64,000 nt of DNA from Conyzicola nivalis (GCF_014639655.1 NZ_BMGB01000001.1:806001-870000); one strand, 5' to 3'. Counted from the stretch's first letter, positions 28,381 to 43,263 are shown. Notes: a model not told the origin generated them from the letters alone. Numbers and translations are program-made.

Positions 28381-28746
28381 CTAGTTCGAGGGGGCGCTTC
28401 CGCGGCGGGCCCGCAGCTGGGAGAGCGCGTCGCCGAGGAGGGATTCTGCCTCTTCCTCGGTGCGGCGCTCCTTCACGTAGGCGAGGTGCGTCTTGTACGG
28501 CTCGAGCTTCGCGACCGACGGCGGGTTGTCCTTGTCCCGACCGGCGGGCAGACCGCTCTGCGGGGAGTCGATCGTGAGAGGGATCTCGTCTTCGGGAAGA
28601 TTCGCTGCGAAGTGACGGACGGTCTCGTTGCCGAGTTCGTCCCAGTAGGAGACCTGCACGCGCTCGGCGTGATATCCCCGGTCTTGCTCGCCCATCGGTC
28701 CTGCGCCCACACGCGATCCGCGGATCGCACTGCCTCCTGAAGCCAC
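28381..28746 (-). CDS. rbpA: RNA polymerase-binding protein RbpA
   Basis: RbpA binds RNA polymerase and group 1/2 sigma factors and stabilises open complexes in actinobacteria. The 121-residue protein has the basic N-terminal tail (IRGSRVGAGP), the core VQVSYWDELGNETVRHFA, the linker PQSGLPAGRDKDNPP and the helical sigma-interaction domain THLAYVKERRTEEEAESLLGDAL. The core has no cysteine, so the zinc site of Streptomyces RbpA is absent. GTG 28746 follows AGAGGGG. secG is upstream on the same strand. Confidence 0.93.
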   Translation of the reverse strand: MASGGSAIRGSRVGAGPMGEQDRGYHAERVQVSYWDELGNETVRHFAANLPEDEIPLTIDSPQSGLPAGRDKDNPPSVAKLEPYKTHLAYVKERRTEEEAESLLGDALSQLRARRGSAPSN

Positions 28747-28769
28747 GGTGCCCCTCTTTTGTTTAGGTT

Positions 28770-29018
28770 CTACGAACCGTCGAACTTGGTAATGAGACCA
28801 AGCACGACGATGGACGTGATCCAGACGACGGCCAAAATCACGGTGATGCGGTTTAGGTTGCGCTCGGCCACACCCGAAGCGCCGAGGTTCGAGGTGACTC
28901 CGCCGCCGAACATGTCGGAGAGTCCACCTCCGCGACCACGGTGCAGGAGGATGAGAAGCGTCAACAAGAGGCTCGTAATGCCGAGAATTACTTGCAACGC
29001 AACTTGGAGAATGTCCAC
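28770..29018 (-). CDS. secG: Preprotein translocase subunit SecG
   Basis: SecG is the small membrane subunit of the SecYEG export channel. The 82-residue product has two membrane helices (about 4-25 and 55-76) joined by a Gly-rich cytoplasmic loop with the family signature LLILLHRGRGGGLSDMFGGG. GTG 29018 has AAAGG seven bases upstream, which favours it over an earlier in-frame ATG. It ends the tpiA-pgk-gap direction; this gap-pgk-tpiA-secG order is common in actinobacteria. Confidence 0.93.
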   Translation of the reverse strand: MDILQVALQVILGITSLLLTLLILLHRGRGGGLSDMFGGGVTSNLGASGVAERNLNRITVILAVVWITSIVVLGLITKFDGS

Positions 29019-29103
29019 GGGTAACCTTTCAAAGCGGCCGAGAGGCCTCAAGTAGTATATCTACGCTTCCGCGCAGCAAAAGTGGCTCTTGAAATAGCCG
29101 GTC

Positions 29104-29910
29104 TCAGGTGCCCACGTGCTTGTGGAAACGCGAGATGCTCGCAAATTCGTCGAGGTCGAGGCTGGCGCCGCCGACGAGAGCGCCGTCGACGTTCGATTCG
29201 CGCATGAACGAGGCGATGTTCGCGGCTTTGACCGAACCGCCGTAGAGAACACGGGTGACCGCGGCGACGTCTTCGCCGAGCAGCTCGACGAGGGTCTCGC
29301 GCAGTTTCGCGGCGACCTGCTCGGCCTGGTCGGGCGTCGCGGCCTGGCCGGAGCCGATGGCCCAGACCGGCTCGTACGCGACGACGATGTCGACGGCTCC
29401 GGTGACTCCGGCGAGGGCGGCACGCAACTGGGCCACGGGAACGGCGCTCGCGCCGTGCTTTTCGAGGTCTTCGGCCGTTTCACCGACGCAGATGACGGGG
29501 ACGAGGTTGTGACGCAGGGCCGCCTCGACCTTCGCGGCGACGACCTCGTCGGTCTCGTTGTGCAGGGTGCGACGCTCGGAATGCCCGATGATCACGTACT
29601 GGCAGTCGAGGGCGGCGAGGAACGCGCCCGAGATCTCGCCGGTGTATGCGCCCGAATCGTGGGCGGACAGGTCTTGCGCGCCGAGCGCGAGGTCGAGCTT
29701 GTCGGCGGAGATGAGGGTCTGCACCGAACGCAGGTCGGTGAACGGCGGGAACACCGCGACCTCGGCCGTGCCGAAGTCGTGGCGAGCGTCTTTCAACGTC
29801 CACGCGAGCTTCTGCACGAACGCGATCGACTGCAGGTGGTCGAGGTTCATCTTCCAGTTGCCGGCGATGAGGGGCACGCGCTTGTGCGTCGTGCCTGCTA
29901 CTACTGCCAT
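29104..29910 (-). CDS. tpiA: Triosephosphate isomerase
   Basis: TpiA interconverts dihydroxyacetone phosphate and glyceraldehyde-3-phosphate. The 268-residue TIM barrel has the N-terminal AGNWKMN (catalytic Lys), IGHSERR (catalytic His), and [16 protein letters not shown] (catalytic Glu and phosphate loop), and the late GGSVKAANI. It overlaps the end of pgk by ten bases, so the two are coupled. Confidence 0.96.
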   Translation of the reverse strand: MAVVAGTTHKRVPLIAGNWKMNLDHLQSIAFVQKLAWTLKDARHDFGTAEVAVFPPFTDLRSVQTLISADKLDLALGAQDLSAHDSGAYTGEISGAFLAALDCQYVIIGHSERRTLHNETDEVVAAKVEAALRHNLVPVICVGETAEDLEKHGASAVPVAQLRAALAGVTGAVDIVVAYEPVWAIGSGQAATPDQAEQVAAKLRETLVELLGEDVAAVTRVLYGGSVKAANIASFMRESNVDGALVGGASLDLDEFASISRFHKHVGT

Positions 29911-31115
29911 CCGAGGACCTCCAGGCCGGGCAGGCGCTTGCCCTCGAGGAACTCGAGGGATGCGCCGCCACCGGTAGAAATGTGACCGAACTGGTCGTCG
30001 GTGAAGCCGAGGGCGCGCACGGCAGCGGCGGAGTCGCCGCCGCCCACTACGCCGAGACCGTTGATCGTGGTGAGAGCCGCGGCGACGGCCTTGGTGCCGG
30101 CCGCGAACGGGGCGAGTTCGAAGACGCCCATGGGGCCGTTCCAGAACACGGTCTTCGAGGCCGAGATGACCTCGGCGAAGCGTGCACCGGAGTCGGGACC
30201 GATGTCGAGGCCGAGACCGGATGCACCGAACTCGGTGTCTTCGATGGCGTCGGCCGGCGTGGTGACGAATTCGGCGTCGGCACCGAACTTCGACGCCACC
30301 ACGATGTCGGTGGGCAGCACGATCTCGACGCCGAGTCGGGCAGCCTCGTCGAGGTAGCCCTTCACGTTGTCGATCTGGTCGGTCTCGAGCAGGCTCGCGC
30401 CGACCTTGTGGCCCTGGGCGGCGAGGAAGGTGAAGAGCATGCCGCCGCCGATCAGCAGCGTATTGACCTTGGGGAGCAGGGCGCCGATTACGGCGAGCTT
30501 GTCGGACACCTTCGATCCGCCGAGCACGACCGTGTAGGGGGCTTCGGGGGTGCGGGTGAGCCGCTCGAGAACCTCGAGCTCCGCCTGGATGAGGAGGCCG
30601 GCAGCACTCGGCAGCAGTTCGGCCACCTCGTAGACGCTGGCCTGCTTGCGGTGCACGACGCCGAAGCCGTCCGAGACGAAAGCGTCGGCGAACGCCGCGA
30701 GCTTCGCGGCGAAGTCGCCACGCTCCGCGGCATCCTTGCTCGTCTCCCCCGCGTTGAACCGCAGGTTCTCGAGAAGGGCGATGTCACCGTTGGCGAGAGC
30801 GGAAACCGTCTCGTCGGCGGAGGAACCGACCGTGTCGCTCGCGAAGGCAACGCCTTTGCCCAGCAGTTCGCTCAGTCGCTGGGCGACGGGAGCGAGGCTG
30901 TACTTGGCGTCCGGCGCGCCGTCGGGCCGCCCGAGATGGGAGACGACGACGACGCGGGCGCCGGAGTTGACGAGGGCGTTGAGCGTCGGAAGAGAGGCGC
31001 GGATGCGGCCGTCGTCTGTGATCTCTCCGTCTTTCAACGGGACATTCAGATCACAGCGGACGAGCACGCTCTTGCCGCTCAGGTCTCCGAGGCTGTCGAT
31101 GGTGCGAAGCGACAC
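29901..31115 (-). CDS. pgk: Phosphoglycerate kinase
   Basis: Pgk makes ATP from 1,3-bisphosphoglycerate. The 404-residue protein has the N-terminal [14 protein letters not shown] substrate region, [22 protein letters not shown], hinge and nucleotide region [15 protein letters not shown], and the C-terminal [19 protein letters not shown]. The start is GTG 31115. The gene lies 21 bases after gap and overlaps tpiA at its end. Confidence 0.96.
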   Translation of the reverse strand: MSLRTIDSLGDLSGKSVLVRCDLNVPLKDGEITDDGRIRASLPTLNALVNSGARVVVVSHLGRPDGAPDAKYSLAPVAQRLSELLGKGVAFASDTVGSSADETVSALANGDIALLENLRFNAGETSKDAAERGDFAAKLAAFADAFVSDGFGVVHRKQASVYEVAELLPSAAGLLIQAELEVLERLTRTPEAPYTVVLGGSKVSDKLAVIGALLPKVNTLLIGGGMLFTFLAAQGHKVGASLLETDQIDNVKGYLDEAARLGVEIVLPTDIVVASKFGADAEFVTTPADAIEDTEFGASGLGLDIGPDSGARFAEVISASKTVFWNGPMGVFELAPFAAGTKAVAAALTTINGLGVVGGGDSAAAVRALGFTDDQFGHISTGGGASLEFLEGKRLPGLEVLGWQ

Positions 31116-31136
31116 GGTCGGTGTATCCAGTTATCT

Positions 31137-32234
<1,098 letters not shown>

Positions 32235-32861
32235 CTACGAGAGTAGCAGCAGGCCTTCCGTCTTCACGCGAGCGACGTCGAAACGCTGCTGGACGTTCTC
32301 CCAGTTGGTGATGGCCCAGAACGCCTTGACGTAGTCGGCGCGCACGTTCTTGTAGTCGAGGTAGTAGGCGTGCTCCCAGACGTCGAGCATCAGCAGCGGG
32401 ACGATGCCGGCGGGGAGGTTGCCCTGCTGGTCGAAGAACTGCACGATGATCAGGCGCTGCCCGATGGAGTCCCACGCGAGGACGGACCAGCCGGAGCCCT
32501 GAACACCCATCGCGGTCGCGGTGAAGTGCGCCTGGAACTTGTCGAACGAACCGAAGTGGTCGTCGATGGCCGCGGCCAGCTCGCCGGTGGGCTTGTCGCC
32601 ACCGTTGGGCGACATGTTGGTCCAGAAGATCGAGTGGTTGACGTGGCCGCCGAGGTTGAACGCCAGGTCTTTCTCGAGCTTGTTCACGTAGGCGAGGTTG
32701 TCGGAGTCGCGAGCCTCTGCCAGCTGGGCGAGGGCGGTGTTCGCACCGGTCACATAGGCCTGGTGATGCTTGCTGTGGTGCAGCTCCATAATGGCGCCGC
32801 TGATGCTCGGCTCGAGCGCCGAATAGTCGTACGGAAGTTCGGGAAGGGTGTAGTCAGCCAT
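32235..32861 (-). CDS. sodA: Superoxide dismutase (Fe/Mn family)
   Basis: This enzyme removes superoxide in the cytoplasm. The 208-residue protein has the standard metal ligands: His28 in MELHHSKHH, His in GHVNHSIFW, and Asp/His in [19 protein letters not shown] and [11 protein letters not shown] follow the Mn/Fe family pattern, with Mn more likely, but metal choice cannot be settled by reading. AGGAG lies before ATG 32861. It is a separate unit with its own terminator. Confidence 0.94.
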   Translation of the reverse strand: MADYTLPELPYDYSALEPSISGAIMELHHSKHHQAYVTGANTALAQLAEARDSDNLAYVNKLEKDLAFNLGGHVNHSIFWTNMSPNGGDKPTGELAAAIDDHFGSFDKFQAHFTATAMGVQGSGWSVLAWDSIGQRLIIVQFFDQQGNLPAGIVPLLMLDVWEHAYYLDYKNVRADYVKAFWAITNWENVQQRFDVARVKTEGLLLLS

Positions 32862-32997
32862 CGATTTTCTCCTAGCAAAATAGGCCCCGCACCTGAGTTA
32901 GCTCGGGCCGGGGTGACGTTTCCAGTCTACTCACGACAACCGCTCAGACCCTGAGATGCTTCCGTCAAACGGAGGATTGGTCTAATGGCCGAGAGGC

Positions 32998-33978
32998 TCA
33001 GACGTCGTCGATGTCAGGAGGCAGGTTGGCGTCGGTGCCGGGGATGTCGAGATCGCTCGCACGCTTGTCTGCCATGGCGAGCAGACGCCGGATGCGCCCC
33101 GCTACCGCGTCCTTCGTCATGGGCGGGTCGGCGTGGTGGCCGAGCTCGTCGAGGCTCGAGTCGCGGAAGCGGAGACGCAGCTCGCCCGCGTAGCGCAGGT
33201 GCTTCGGCGTGGTGTCGTCGAGGATCTCGAGGGCGCGCTCCACTCGCGCGCACGCTGCGACTGCTGCCTGCGCGGAACGGCGCAGGTTGGCGTCGTCGAA
33301 GTTGACCAGGCGGTTGGCCGTCGCGCGCACCTCGCGGCGCTGGCGCATCTGCTCCCACGCCTCGACGCTGGCAGTCGCCCCCATGTGTACGAGCATGCTG
33401 CTGATGGCCTCGCCGTCGCGGATGACGACGCGGTGCACGCCGCGCACCTCGCGGCTCTTGGCGGCAATGCCGAGGCGGCCGGCGGCGCCGACCAGGGCCA
33501 TGGCGGCCTCGTTGCCCGGGCAGGTGACCTCGAGGGCCGCCGATCGGCCGGGGTCGGTGAGCGATCCGGCGGCGAGGAACGCGCCGCGCCAGACGGCGGC
33601 GATCTCGTCGCGCGAGCCGGTGGTGAGCTTGTTCGGCAGGCCGCGGATGGGGCGACGGCGCGCGTCGAGGAGGCCGGTCTGCCTCGCGAGGGTCTCTCCC
33701 CCGTCGACAACGCGCACGACGTACTGGTTGGTTCGGCGTGTTCCCGAGGCCTGGATGACGGCGGCCTCGCTGCGCACTCCGTAGAGCTCGGCGAGGTCTT
33801 TGCGCACGCGGCGGGCGACCTGGGCGGAGTCGAGTTCCGACTCGACCGCGATGCGGTTCGAGATCATGTGGAGCCCGCCGGAGAACCGCAAGATCGTGGC
33901 GAGCTCGGCTGCCCGAACCGTGGTCTTGCTGACCTCTAGCCGCGCAAGTTCTTCTTTGACGTCGGCCGTTAATGCCAC
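32998..33978 (-). CDS. whiA: DNA-binding regulator WhiA
   Basis: WhiA is a conserved Gram-positive regulator (sporulation and division in Streptomyces, division in Bacillus) with an N-terminal LAGLIDADG-like domain and C-terminal helix-turn-helix. The 326-residue product shows the family start [13 protein letters not shown], the middle [26 protein letters not shown], and the C-terminal HTH region with [26 protein letters not shown]. The start is GTG 33978. It lies 57 bases after rapZ; the yvcK gene that often separates them is absent. Confidence 0.95.
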   Translation of the reverse strand: MALTADVKEELARLEVSKTTVRAAELATILRFSGGLHMISNRIAVESELDSAQVARRVRKDLAELYGVRSEAAVIQASGTRRTNQYVVRVVDGGETLARQTGLLDARRRPIRGLPNKLTTGSRDEIAAVWRGAFLAAGSLTDPGRSAALEVTCPGNEAAMALVGAAGRLGIAAKSREVRGVHRVVIRDGEAISSMLVHMGATASVEAWEQMRQRREVRATANRLVNFDDANLRRSAQAAVAACARVERALEILDDTTPKHLRYAGELRLRFRDSSLDELGHHADPPMTKDAVAGRIRRLLAMADKRASDLDIPGTDANLPPDIDDV

Positions 33979-34035
33979 TGAAAGGTCTCTTTTCTTGGGT
34001 GTCGTCGGAAAATCTGGGAGGGAGCGCGCCGTGCG

Positions 34036-34911
34036 CTACTCGCGGCCGAGGTCGCGGTGCTTCACGCTGACGGCGACGCCGGGAAGGGAGCGTAACAACG
34101 TCGCCAGTTCTTCAGCGACGGCCACCGATCGGTGTTTGCCCCCAGTACATCCAACAGCGATCGTAGCGTGTCTCTTGTTTTCGCGTTGGTAGCCGGCGAG
34201 CACGGGCGACAGGGCGGTCGCGTAGGCGTCGACGAACTCCCTGGCGCCTTCCTGGCCGAGTACGTACTCCCTGACTTCCTCGTCGAGCCCGGTGTGCGGG
34301 CGCAGTTCGGGGATCCAGAACGGGTTGGGAAGGAAACGCGCATCGGCCACGAGGTCGGCGTCGGCGGGTAGCCCGTATTTGAAGCCGAAACTCAGGATGG
34401 TCACCTGCGCTCCTGGCGTCTCGGCCTGGGCGAACCTCTCCTGGATGGTGGTCGCGAGCTGGTGGATGTTGAGTTCGGAGGTGTCGACGATGAGGTCGCT
34501 GCCCGAGCGCAGCTCCATCATGAGCTGTCGTTCGGCGCTGATGCCGTCGAGCAGGGTTCCGTCTTCCTGCAGCGGGTGTGGGCGGCGGACCTGCTCGAAG
34601 CGGCGCACCAGCACCGCGTCGGTCGCCTCGAGGAAGAGCACCTTCACGTCGGCGTTCTCGCGCATGGTCGCGACGGCCTCCTGCACGTCGGCGAAGAGCT
34701 TTCCGCCGCGCACGTCGACGACGGCCGCGATACGCGGGAGCGCATTGCCCGCGTGCTGTGCCAACTCGACGAGCGGGCGGAGCATCTGCGGGGGGAGGTT
34801 GTCGACGACATACCAGCCCAGGTCTTCGAGGGCGTTGCCGACCGTCGAGCGCCCCGCGCCGGACATGCCGGTGACGATGAGAAGTTCTTGACGATCTCTG
34901 TGAGTGCTCAT
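34036..34911 (-). CDS. rapZ: RapZ/YvcJ family nucleotide-binding protein
   Basis: This P-loop family includes the RNase adapter RapZ of E. coli and YvcJ of Bacillus. The 291-residue product has Walker [10 protein letters not shown] near 15-23, where the usual Lys is Arg, then [14 protein letters not shown], a Walker B-like VVDVRG, and the C-terminal RapZ domain with [23 protein letters not shown] and [16 protein letters not shown]. No RNase E/GlmY-type system can be inferred here, so role is known only by family. It lies between uvrC and whiA in one minus-strand group. Confidence 0.93.
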   Translation of the reverse strand: MSTHRDRQELLIVTGMSGAGRSTVGNALEDLGWYVVDNLPPQMLRPLVELAQHAGNALPRIAAVVDVRGGKLFADVQEAVATMRENADVKVLFLEATDAVLVRRFEQVRRPHPLQEDGTLLDGISAERQLMMELRSGSDLIVDTSELNIHQLATTIQERFAQAETPGAQVTILSFGFKYGLPADADLVADARFLPNPFWIPELRPHTGLDEEVREYVLGQEGAREFVDAYATALSPVLAGYQRENKRHATIAVGCTGGKHRSVAVAEELATLLRSLPGVAVSVKHRDLGRE

Positions 34912-34939
34912 GAGGGTCTAAGGATACCGAGCGTGGGCG

Positions 34940-36859
34940 TCATGGGTTGCGTAACCCCTCGACGATCTGCTGCGCGAGAGCCGCGCCGATGCCCTTCACC
35001 TCGGTGATCTGCTCCACCGTGGCGGCCCTGAGTCGCGTGACCGACCCGAAGTGCGTGAGCAGGTCGCGCACCCGCTTCGCCCCGAGCCCGGGGATGTCGG
35101 CGAGGCGCGAGGTGATGTCGGACTTGCGGCGCTGTCGTTGGTAGGTGATCGCGAAGCGGTGCGCCTCGTCGCGGATGCGCTGGAACAGGAACAGCGCGTC
35201 GCTGTTGCGCGGCAGGATGACCGGGTAGTCGGAGTCGGGCAGCCAGATCTCTTCCAGCCGTTTGGCGATGCCGCAGAGCTGGATGCCCGTGACCCCGGAG
35301 TCGTCGAGTGCGCGCTGGGCCGCGGCGACCTGGGGCTGGCCGCCGTCGACGATCAGCAGGTTCGGCCGGTACGCGAACCGCTTGCGCTCGACGGCTACAT
35401 CGTCGCCGCCGACGACGACGGTCGCATCCGTCGACAGGGCGATCGCGGCCTCGGCAGCCTCCCCCGCGTCCGGCTCGTCGTCGAGGTGGGCCAGTCGACG
35501 CATGAGCGTCTGGTAGATCGACTCGGTGTCGTCTGTCGACTCGGCGATCGAGAATCGGCGGTACTGGTCTTTGCGCGGCAGGCCGTCTTCGAAGACCACC
35601 ATCGACGCGACGATGTTCGTGCCGCTGAGGTGGGAGACGTCGTAGCACTCCATGCGCAGGGGGGCGTCGGACATGCCGAGGGCCTCCTGGATGTCGGCGA
35701 GGGCCTGGGACCGCGCCACGAAGTCGCCGCTGCGCCGCGTCTTGTAGAGCATGAGCGCGTTACGCGCGTTGGTCGAGACCGTGAGCGCGAGGGCAGCCTT
35801 GTCACCGCGCTGGGCGACACGCAGTGCGACCTTGCCGGGGGCGTCACGCAGGTCGGTGAGGAACCGCTCGAGCTCGGTGGCGTCTTCGGGCAGGGCGGGC
35901 ACGAGGATTTCCCGCGGCGGCTCCTGGTCGCCGTAGGCGTTCTGCAGCACCGTGTCGACGAGCTCGGGCAGTTCGAGATCGAGCTCCTTGTCGACGACCC
36001 AGCCGCGCACACCGCGGATGCGGCCGCCGCGCACGATGAACTGCTGCACCGCGGCGGCGAGTTCGTCGTGCGCGATTCCGAAGATGTCGGCGTCGACCTC
36101 GTCGTTCAGCACGACGCTGCTCTTCGACAGCGCGTTCTCGAGCGCGGAGAGCTGGTCGCGGTAGCGCGCGGCCGACTCGTAGTCCATCTCCTGCGACGCG
36201 GCCATCATTTTCTTCGACACCTCGGCGGTGTAGCGGGTGTCGTTGCCGCCCATAAACGACGCGAAGTCGAGAGCGATCGACTTGTGGTCTTCTTTGCTGA
36301 CCCGCCCGACGCACGGCGCCGCGCACTTGCCGATGTCACCGAGCAGGCAGGGCCGGCCGGTCTGCTCGGCTCGCTTGTAGGTGGCGTCGGAGCAGCTGCG
36401 CATCGGGAACGCCTTGAGCATCAGGTCGACGGTTTCGCGGATGGCCCACACCTTGGTGTACGGGCCGAAATAGCGGGCACCCTTGAGGTTCTTGTTGCGG
36501 GTGACGAGCACCCGTGGCACCGTCTCGCCGAGTGTGATCGCGAGGTACGGGTAGCTCTTGTCGTCGCGGAACTTGACGTTGAACGGCGGGTCGAACTCTT
36601 TGATCCAGGTGTACTCGAGCTGCAGGGCCTCGAACTCGCTGCCCACCACGGTCCACTCGACGCTCGCCGCGGACAGCACCATGCGCCTGGTGCGCTCGTG
36701 CAGGCTGCGCAGCGGTTGGAAGTAGTTCGCCAACCGCGCGCGCAGGCTGTTCGCCTTGCCGACGTAGAGCACCCGCCCGCCGGCGTCGCGGAAGCGGTAG
36801 ACGCCGGGCGCGGTCGGGATCTCCCCCGCCTTCGGTCGCCACGTGACGGTGTCGCTCAT
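34940..36859 (-). CDS. uvrC: UvrABC excinuclease subunit C
   Basis: UvrC makes both cuts around DNA damage in nucleotide excision repair. The 639-residue protein has the N-terminal GIY-YIG nuclease ([20 protein letters not shown]), a small cysteine cluster region ([20 protein letters not shown]), the UVR domain, the RNase H-like C-terminal nuclease ([21 protein letters not shown]) and two helix-hairpin-helix motifs near the end ([33 protein letters not shown]). It is grouped with uvrA and uvrB. Confidence 0.96.
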   Translation of the reverse strand: MSDTVTWRPKAGEIPTAPGVYRFRDAGGRVLYVGKANSLRARLANYFQPLRSLHERTRRMVLSAASVEWTVVGSEFEALQLEYTWIKEFDPPFNVKFRDDKSYPYLAITLGETVPRVLVTRNKNLKGARYFGPYTKVWAIRETVDLMLKAFPMRSCSDATYKRAEQTGRPCLLGDIGKCAAPCVGRVSKEDHKSIALDFASFMGGNDTRYTAEVSKKMMAASQEMDYESAARYRDQLSALENALSKSSVVLNDEVDADIFGIAHDELAAAVQQFIVRGGRIRGVRGWVVDKELDLELPELVDTVLQNAYGDQEPPREILVPALPEDATELERFLTDLRDAPGKVALRVAQRGDKAALALTVSTNARNALMLYKTRRSGDFVARSQALADIQEALGMSDAPLRMECYDVSHLSGTNIVASMVVFEDGLPRKDQYRRFSIAESTDDTESIYQTLMRRLAHLDDEPDAGEAAEAAIALSTDATVVVGGDDVAVERKRFAYRPNLLIVDGGQPQVAAAQRALDDSGVTGIQLCGIAKRLEEIWLPDSDYPVILPRNSDALFLFQRIRDEAHRFAITYQRQRRKSDITSRLADIPGLGAKRVRDLLTHFGSVTRLRAATVEQITEVKGIGAALAQQIVEGLRNP

Positions 36860-36868
36860 GGCCTCATT

Positions 36869-36902
36869 CTCATGGATGCACTGGGCTCATGGATGTACTG
36901 GC
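36869..36902. repeat. 17-bp tandem duplication next to the uvrA stop
   Basis: CTCATGGATGCACTGGG (36869-36885) is followed directly by CTCATGGATGTACTGGC (36886-36902), differing at two bases. The repeat ends four bases before the minus-strand uvrA stop, in the short gap to uvrC. Confidence 0.75.
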
Positions 36903-36906
36903 GCGC

Positions 36907-39780
<2,874 letters not shown>

Positions 39781-39881
39781 TCTAACAATTGTATGGATGC
39801 CACCGACATTGGGTGGACCGGTTCGCTCAGTGCGTACTCAGGTTCGTCTGCGCACGCCGTCTGAGCGGCCGGTCGCCATCG

Positions 39882-41951
39882 CTAACGCAGGTGACCGGCG
39901 GCTTCCATCTGTCGTAGCTCTTTCTTCAGGTCGGCGACCTCGTCGCGCAGGCGGCCGGCGAGTTCGAACTTGAGTTCGCCCGCGGCGAGCAGCATCTGGT
40001 CGTTGAGGTCGCGGATGATGCCCTCGAGCTCGTTCGCTCCCGCCGCGGCCTTGCCGTGCTGGCGCAGGTTGGGCGTCGGTGACTTCTTGCGGCCGTCGCC
40101 GCGGCCGGCGAGCAGCGCGGCCGTGTCGGCGTTCTCCCGCTCGAGCGCGTCGGTGATATCGGCGATCTTCTTGCGCAGCGGTTGCGGGTCGACACCCTTC
40201 TCGAGGTTGTAGGCGATCTGCTTCTCGCGGCGGCGGTCGGTCTCGTCGATTGCCCGCTTCATCGAATCGGTGAGCACGTCGGCGTACATGTGCACCTCGC
40301 CAGAGACGTTGCGGGCCGCGCGGCCGATGGTCTGGATGAGCGACGTGGAGGAGCGCAGGAAGCCCTCCTTGTCGGCGTCGAGGATCGCGACGAGCGAGAC
40401 CTCGGGAAGGTCGAGTCCCTCGCGCAGCAGGTTGATGCCGACGAGCACGTCGTAGACGCCCTGGCGCAGTTCGGTGAGCAGCTCGACGCGCCGCAGCGTG
40501 TCGACGTCGGAATGCAGGTAGCGGACGCGCACACCGGACTCCCCCAGGAACTCGGTGAGCTCCTCGGACATCTTCTTGGTGAGGGTGGTGACCAGCACGC
40601 GTTCGTTGCGGTCGACGCGCAGATTGATCTGCTCGAGCAGGTCGTCGATCTGGCCCTTGGTGGGCTTCACGACGATCTGCGGGTCGAGCAGGCCCGTCGG
40701 GCGGATGATCTGTTCGACCACCGAGTCGGTGATGCCGAGCTCGTACTTGCCGGGCGTCGCCGAGAGGTAGACGCGCTGGCCGACGCGGTCGAGGAACTCC
40801 GGCCACTTGAGCGGTCGGTTGTCGAGTGCGCTCGGCAGGCGGAAGCCGTGCTCGACGAGGGTGCGCTTGCGGCTCGCGTCGCCCTCGTACATGGCGCCGA
40901 TCTGCGGCACGGTGACGTGCGACTCGTCGATCACGACGAGGAAGTCGTCGGGGAAGTAGTCGATGAGGCAGTGCGGCGCCTCGCCGGGCGACCGGCCGTC
41001 GATGTGCGCCGAGTAGTTCTCGATGCCGTTGCAGAACCCGATCTGCTCCATCATCTCGAGGTCGAACGTCGTGCGCATGCGCAGGCGCTGCGCCTCGAGC
41101 AGCTTGCCCTGCTTCTCGAGCTCTTTGAGCCGCTCTTCGAGCTCGTGCTTGATGGTGCCGATGGCACGGTGCATGACATCGGTTCCGGCGACGTAGTGCG
41201 ATCCGGGGAACACGGAGACGGCGTCGAGCTTCTTGACGATGTCGCCGGTGAGCGGGTGCAGGGAATAGAGCGCCTCGATTTCGTCGCCGAACATCTCGAT
41301 GCGGATCGCGAGTTCTTCGTACATCGGGATGATCTCGATGGTGTCGCCGCGCACGCGGAAGTTGCCGCGCGAGAAGTCGACGTCGTTGCGCTGGTACTGC
41401 ATGGAGACGAACTTGCGGATCAGGGTCTCGCGGGGAATCTGCATTCCGACCTGCAGGGCGACCATGGCCTCCATGTAGCCCTCGGGGGTGCCTAGACCGT
41501 AGATGCAGGAGACGGTGGAGACCACAACGACGTCGCGACGGCTGAGCAGCGAGTTGGTCGTGGAGTGGCGCAGGCGCTCGACCTCGGCGTTGATCGAGGA
41601 GTCCTTCTCGATGAAGGTGTCGGTCTGCGGCACGTAGGCCTCTGGCTGGTAGTAGTCGTAGTACGACACGAAGTATTCGACCGCGTTGTTGGGCATGAGT
41701 TCGCGGAACTCGTTGGCGAGCTGGGCCGCCAGTGTCTTGTTGTGCGCCAGCACGAGTGTGGGACGCTGCACCTGCTCGATGAGCCAGGCCGTCGTGGCCG
41801 ACTTGCCGGTACCGGTGGCGCCGAGCAGCACGACGTCGGTCTCGCCGGCGTTGACGCGGCCGGCCAGTTCGGCAATTGCCGTCGGCTGGTCTCCACTGGG
41901 GACGTATTCGCTCACGACCTCGAAGGGGCGGACTGCGCGCGTGGGTTCCAT
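39882..41951 (-). CDS. uvrB: UvrABC excinuclease subunit B
   Basis: UvrB is the helicase-like subunit that verifies damage and loads UvrC. The 689-residue protein has Walker [11 protein letters not shown] near 44, the beta-hairpin [21 protein letters not shown], helicase motif [14 protein letters not shown], motif [12 protein letters not shown] and a C-terminal UVR domain ([34 protein letters not shown]). ATG 41951 lies just after GGAGG with unusually short spacing. The gap to uvrA is about 100 bases. Confidence 0.97.
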   Translation of the reverse strand: MEPTRAVRPFEVVSEYVPSGDQPTAIAELAGRVNAGETDVVLLGATGTGKSATTAWLIEQVQRPTLVLAHNKTLAAQLANEFRELMPNNAVEYFVSYYDYYQPEAYVPQTDTFIEKDSSINAEVERLRHSTTNSLLSRRDVVVVSTVSCIYGLGTPEGYMEAMVALQVGMQIPRETLIRKFVSMQYQRNDVDFSRGNFRVRGDTIEIIPMYEELAIRIEMFGDEIEALYSLHPLTGDIVKKLDAVSVFPGSHYVAGTDVMHRAIGTIKHELEERLKELEKQGKLLEAQRLRMRTTFDLEMMEQIGFCNGIENYSAHIDGRSPGEAPHCLIDYFPDDFLVVIDESHVTVPQIGAMYEGDASRKRTLVEHGFRLPSALDNRPLKWPEFLDRVGQRVYLSATPGKYELGITDSVVEQIIRPTGLLDPQIVVKPTKGQIDDLLEQINLRVDRNERVLVTTLTKKMSEELTEFLGESGVRVRYLHSDVDTLRRVELLTELRQGVYDVLVGINLLREGLDLPEVSLVAILDADKEGFLRSSTSLIQTIGRAARNVSGEVHMYADVLTDSMKRAIDETDRRREKQIAYNLEKGVDPQPLRKKIADITDALERENADTAALLAGRGDGRKKSPTPNLRQHGKAAAGANELEGIIRDLNDQMLLAAGELKFELAGRLRDEVADLKKELRQMEAAGHLR

Positions 41952-42003
41952 TCCTCCAGCTTAGGCTCGGCCTCCGACACGCGCTGGTCGGTGCGCCGCC
42001 GTG

Positions 42004-42609
42004 CTACAAGGCGCCGATTTTGGCATAGAGCGCGTCGGCCTGCGCGAGGGTCTCAACGAGCGAACCGTCGCTGTCGATGACCACGTCGGCGATCGCCAGA
42101 CGCTCGGCGTCGGTCGCCTGGGAGCCGATGCGGTTGCGTGCCTCCGCCTCGCTCATGCCGCGCAGCTCGACGAGCCGTTTCAGGCGCGTCTCCGCGCTGG
42201 CACTCACGACCACGACGAGGTCGAAGGTGATCGGCCGGTCGGCGGCCGCCTCGGCGAGGAGCGGCACGTCGTAGACGACGACTGCGTCGGGGTCGTGGCG
42301 CTCCGCCTCGTCGAAGAGCTCGCGCGCGCGACGCCAGACCGCCGGATGGGTGATGGCGTTGAGGGCGAGGCGCGCCTCCGGGTCGCTGAACACGATCGCG
42401 CCGAGCGCGGGACGGTCGAGGCCGCCGTCGGGAGAGATGACCCCCGGGCCGAAGCGGTCTGCGATGGCGGCGAGACCGGGTGTGCCCGGCTCGACGACCT
42501 CGCGCGCGAGGAGGTCGGCATCCACCACCACCGCTCCGCGCTCTGCGAGACGTTTGGCGACGACAGATTTGCCGGATGCGATTCCTCCGGTGAGACCGAT
42601 CAGGTACAT
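42004..42609 (-). CDS. coaE: Dephospho-CoA kinase
   Basis: CoaE phosphorylates dephospho-CoA to finish coenzyme A. The 201-residue P-loop kinase has LTGGIASGKSVVAKRL at 5-20, VVDADLLAREVVEPG, and VVVYDVPLLAEA. It lacks the extra C-terminal domain found in mycobacterial CoaE. It is divergent from the DUF4126 gene by 39 bases and is followed by uvrB on the same strand. Confidence 0.94.
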   Translation of the reverse strand: MYLIGLTGGIASGKSVVAKRLAERGAVVVDADLLAREVVEPGTPGLAAIADRFGPGVISPDGGLDRPALGAIVFSDPEARLALNAITHPAVWRRARELFDEAERHDPDAVVVYDVPLLAEAAADRPITFDLVVVVSASAETRLKRLVELRGMSEAEARNRIGSQATDAERLAIADVVIDSDGSLVETLAQADALYAKIGAL

Positions 42610-42648
42610 TCCAGCAATGCTAGCCTCGGCGCAACGAGAGGAAGTGTC

Positions 42649-43263
42649 GTGCTGGAGATCCTGACGGGAACCGGACTCGCATTCGCGGCCGGGCTCAATG
42701 CCTACATCCCGATGCTGCTGCTCGGCCTCGGCGCCCGCCTCGTCGACTTCATCGAGCTACCGGCGGGCTGGGCCTGGCTCGAGAACGAGTGGGTGCTGGG
42801 CATTCTCGCCGTGCTGCTCGTGATCGAGTTCTTCGCCGACAAGATCCCCGCCGTCGACTCGGTCAACGACGTGATCCAGACCGTCGTGCGGCCGACCTCC
42901 GGCGGCATCGTGTTCGGCAGCGGCTCCGCGAGCGAGACCGCGGCGGTCACCGACCCGGCCGCTTTCTTCTCGTCGAACCAGTGGGTGCCGATCGTCACCG
43001 GTGTTGTGATCGCCCTGCTCGTGCACGGCGCGAAGACCGCCGTGCGCCCCGCCGCGAACGCGGCGACCCTCGGGCTCGCCGCGCCGCTGCTGAGTGTCGC
43101 CGAAGACGTGAGCAGCGTCTTCCTGTCGGTGTTCGCGATCCTCGTGCCGGTTCTCGTCGTGGTGGCGATCGCCGGGCTGGTCGTGCTGTTCGTGGTGCTG
43201 CGCAGACGACGAATGGCCGCCACCCGCAAGGGTGACGGCCATTCGGTGATTCCTAGTGACTAG
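42649..43263 (+). CDS. DUF4126 family membrane protein
   Basis: The 204-residue product begins at GTG 42649 after GAGAGGAAG and has about five membrane segments with the DUF4126 pattern: GTGLAFAAGLNAYIPMLLLGLGARL, then FFADKIPAVDSVNDVIQTVVRP and LLVHGAKTAVRPAANAATLGLAAPLLSVAED. Function is unknown. The TAG stop shares CTAG (43260-43263) with the convergent rpsA stop. A hairpin in its last codons is listed separately. A longer frame upstream is antisense to coaE and is not supported. Confidence 0.85.
   Translation: MLEILTGTGLAFAAGLNAYIPMLLLGLGARLVDFIELPAGWAWLENEWVLGILAVLLVIEFFADKIPAVDSVNDVIQTVVRPTSGGIVFGSGSASETAAVTDPAAFFSSNQWVPIVTGVVIALLVHGAKTAVRPAANAATLGLAAPLLSVAEDVSSVFLSVFAILVPVLVVVAIAGLVVLFVVLRRRRMAATRKGDGHSVIPSD
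43212..43243. terminator. Hairpin at the rpsA / DUF4126 convergent ends
   Basis: AATGGCCG-C-CACCC pairs with GGGTG-A-CGGCCATT around GCAA, lying within the last codons of the DUF4126 gene and 17 bases past the rpsA stop. It is nearly the same as the hairpin at 28341-28366. No T-run follows on either strand, so it could act in both directions as a weak or factor-assisted terminator. Confidence 0.55.

Noticed and set aside
32945-33000. Possible tRNA-like sequence between sodA and whiA (TGGTCTAATGGCCGAGAGGCTC)
   Set aside because: It resembles a D-arm by chance, but no acceptor, anticodon or T arm can be formed.
42001-42648. 5' extension of the DUF4126 frame over coaE
   Set aside because: The extension is antisense to coaE, which has a good P-loop. 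GTG 42649 with GAGAGGAAG upstream is a normal start.
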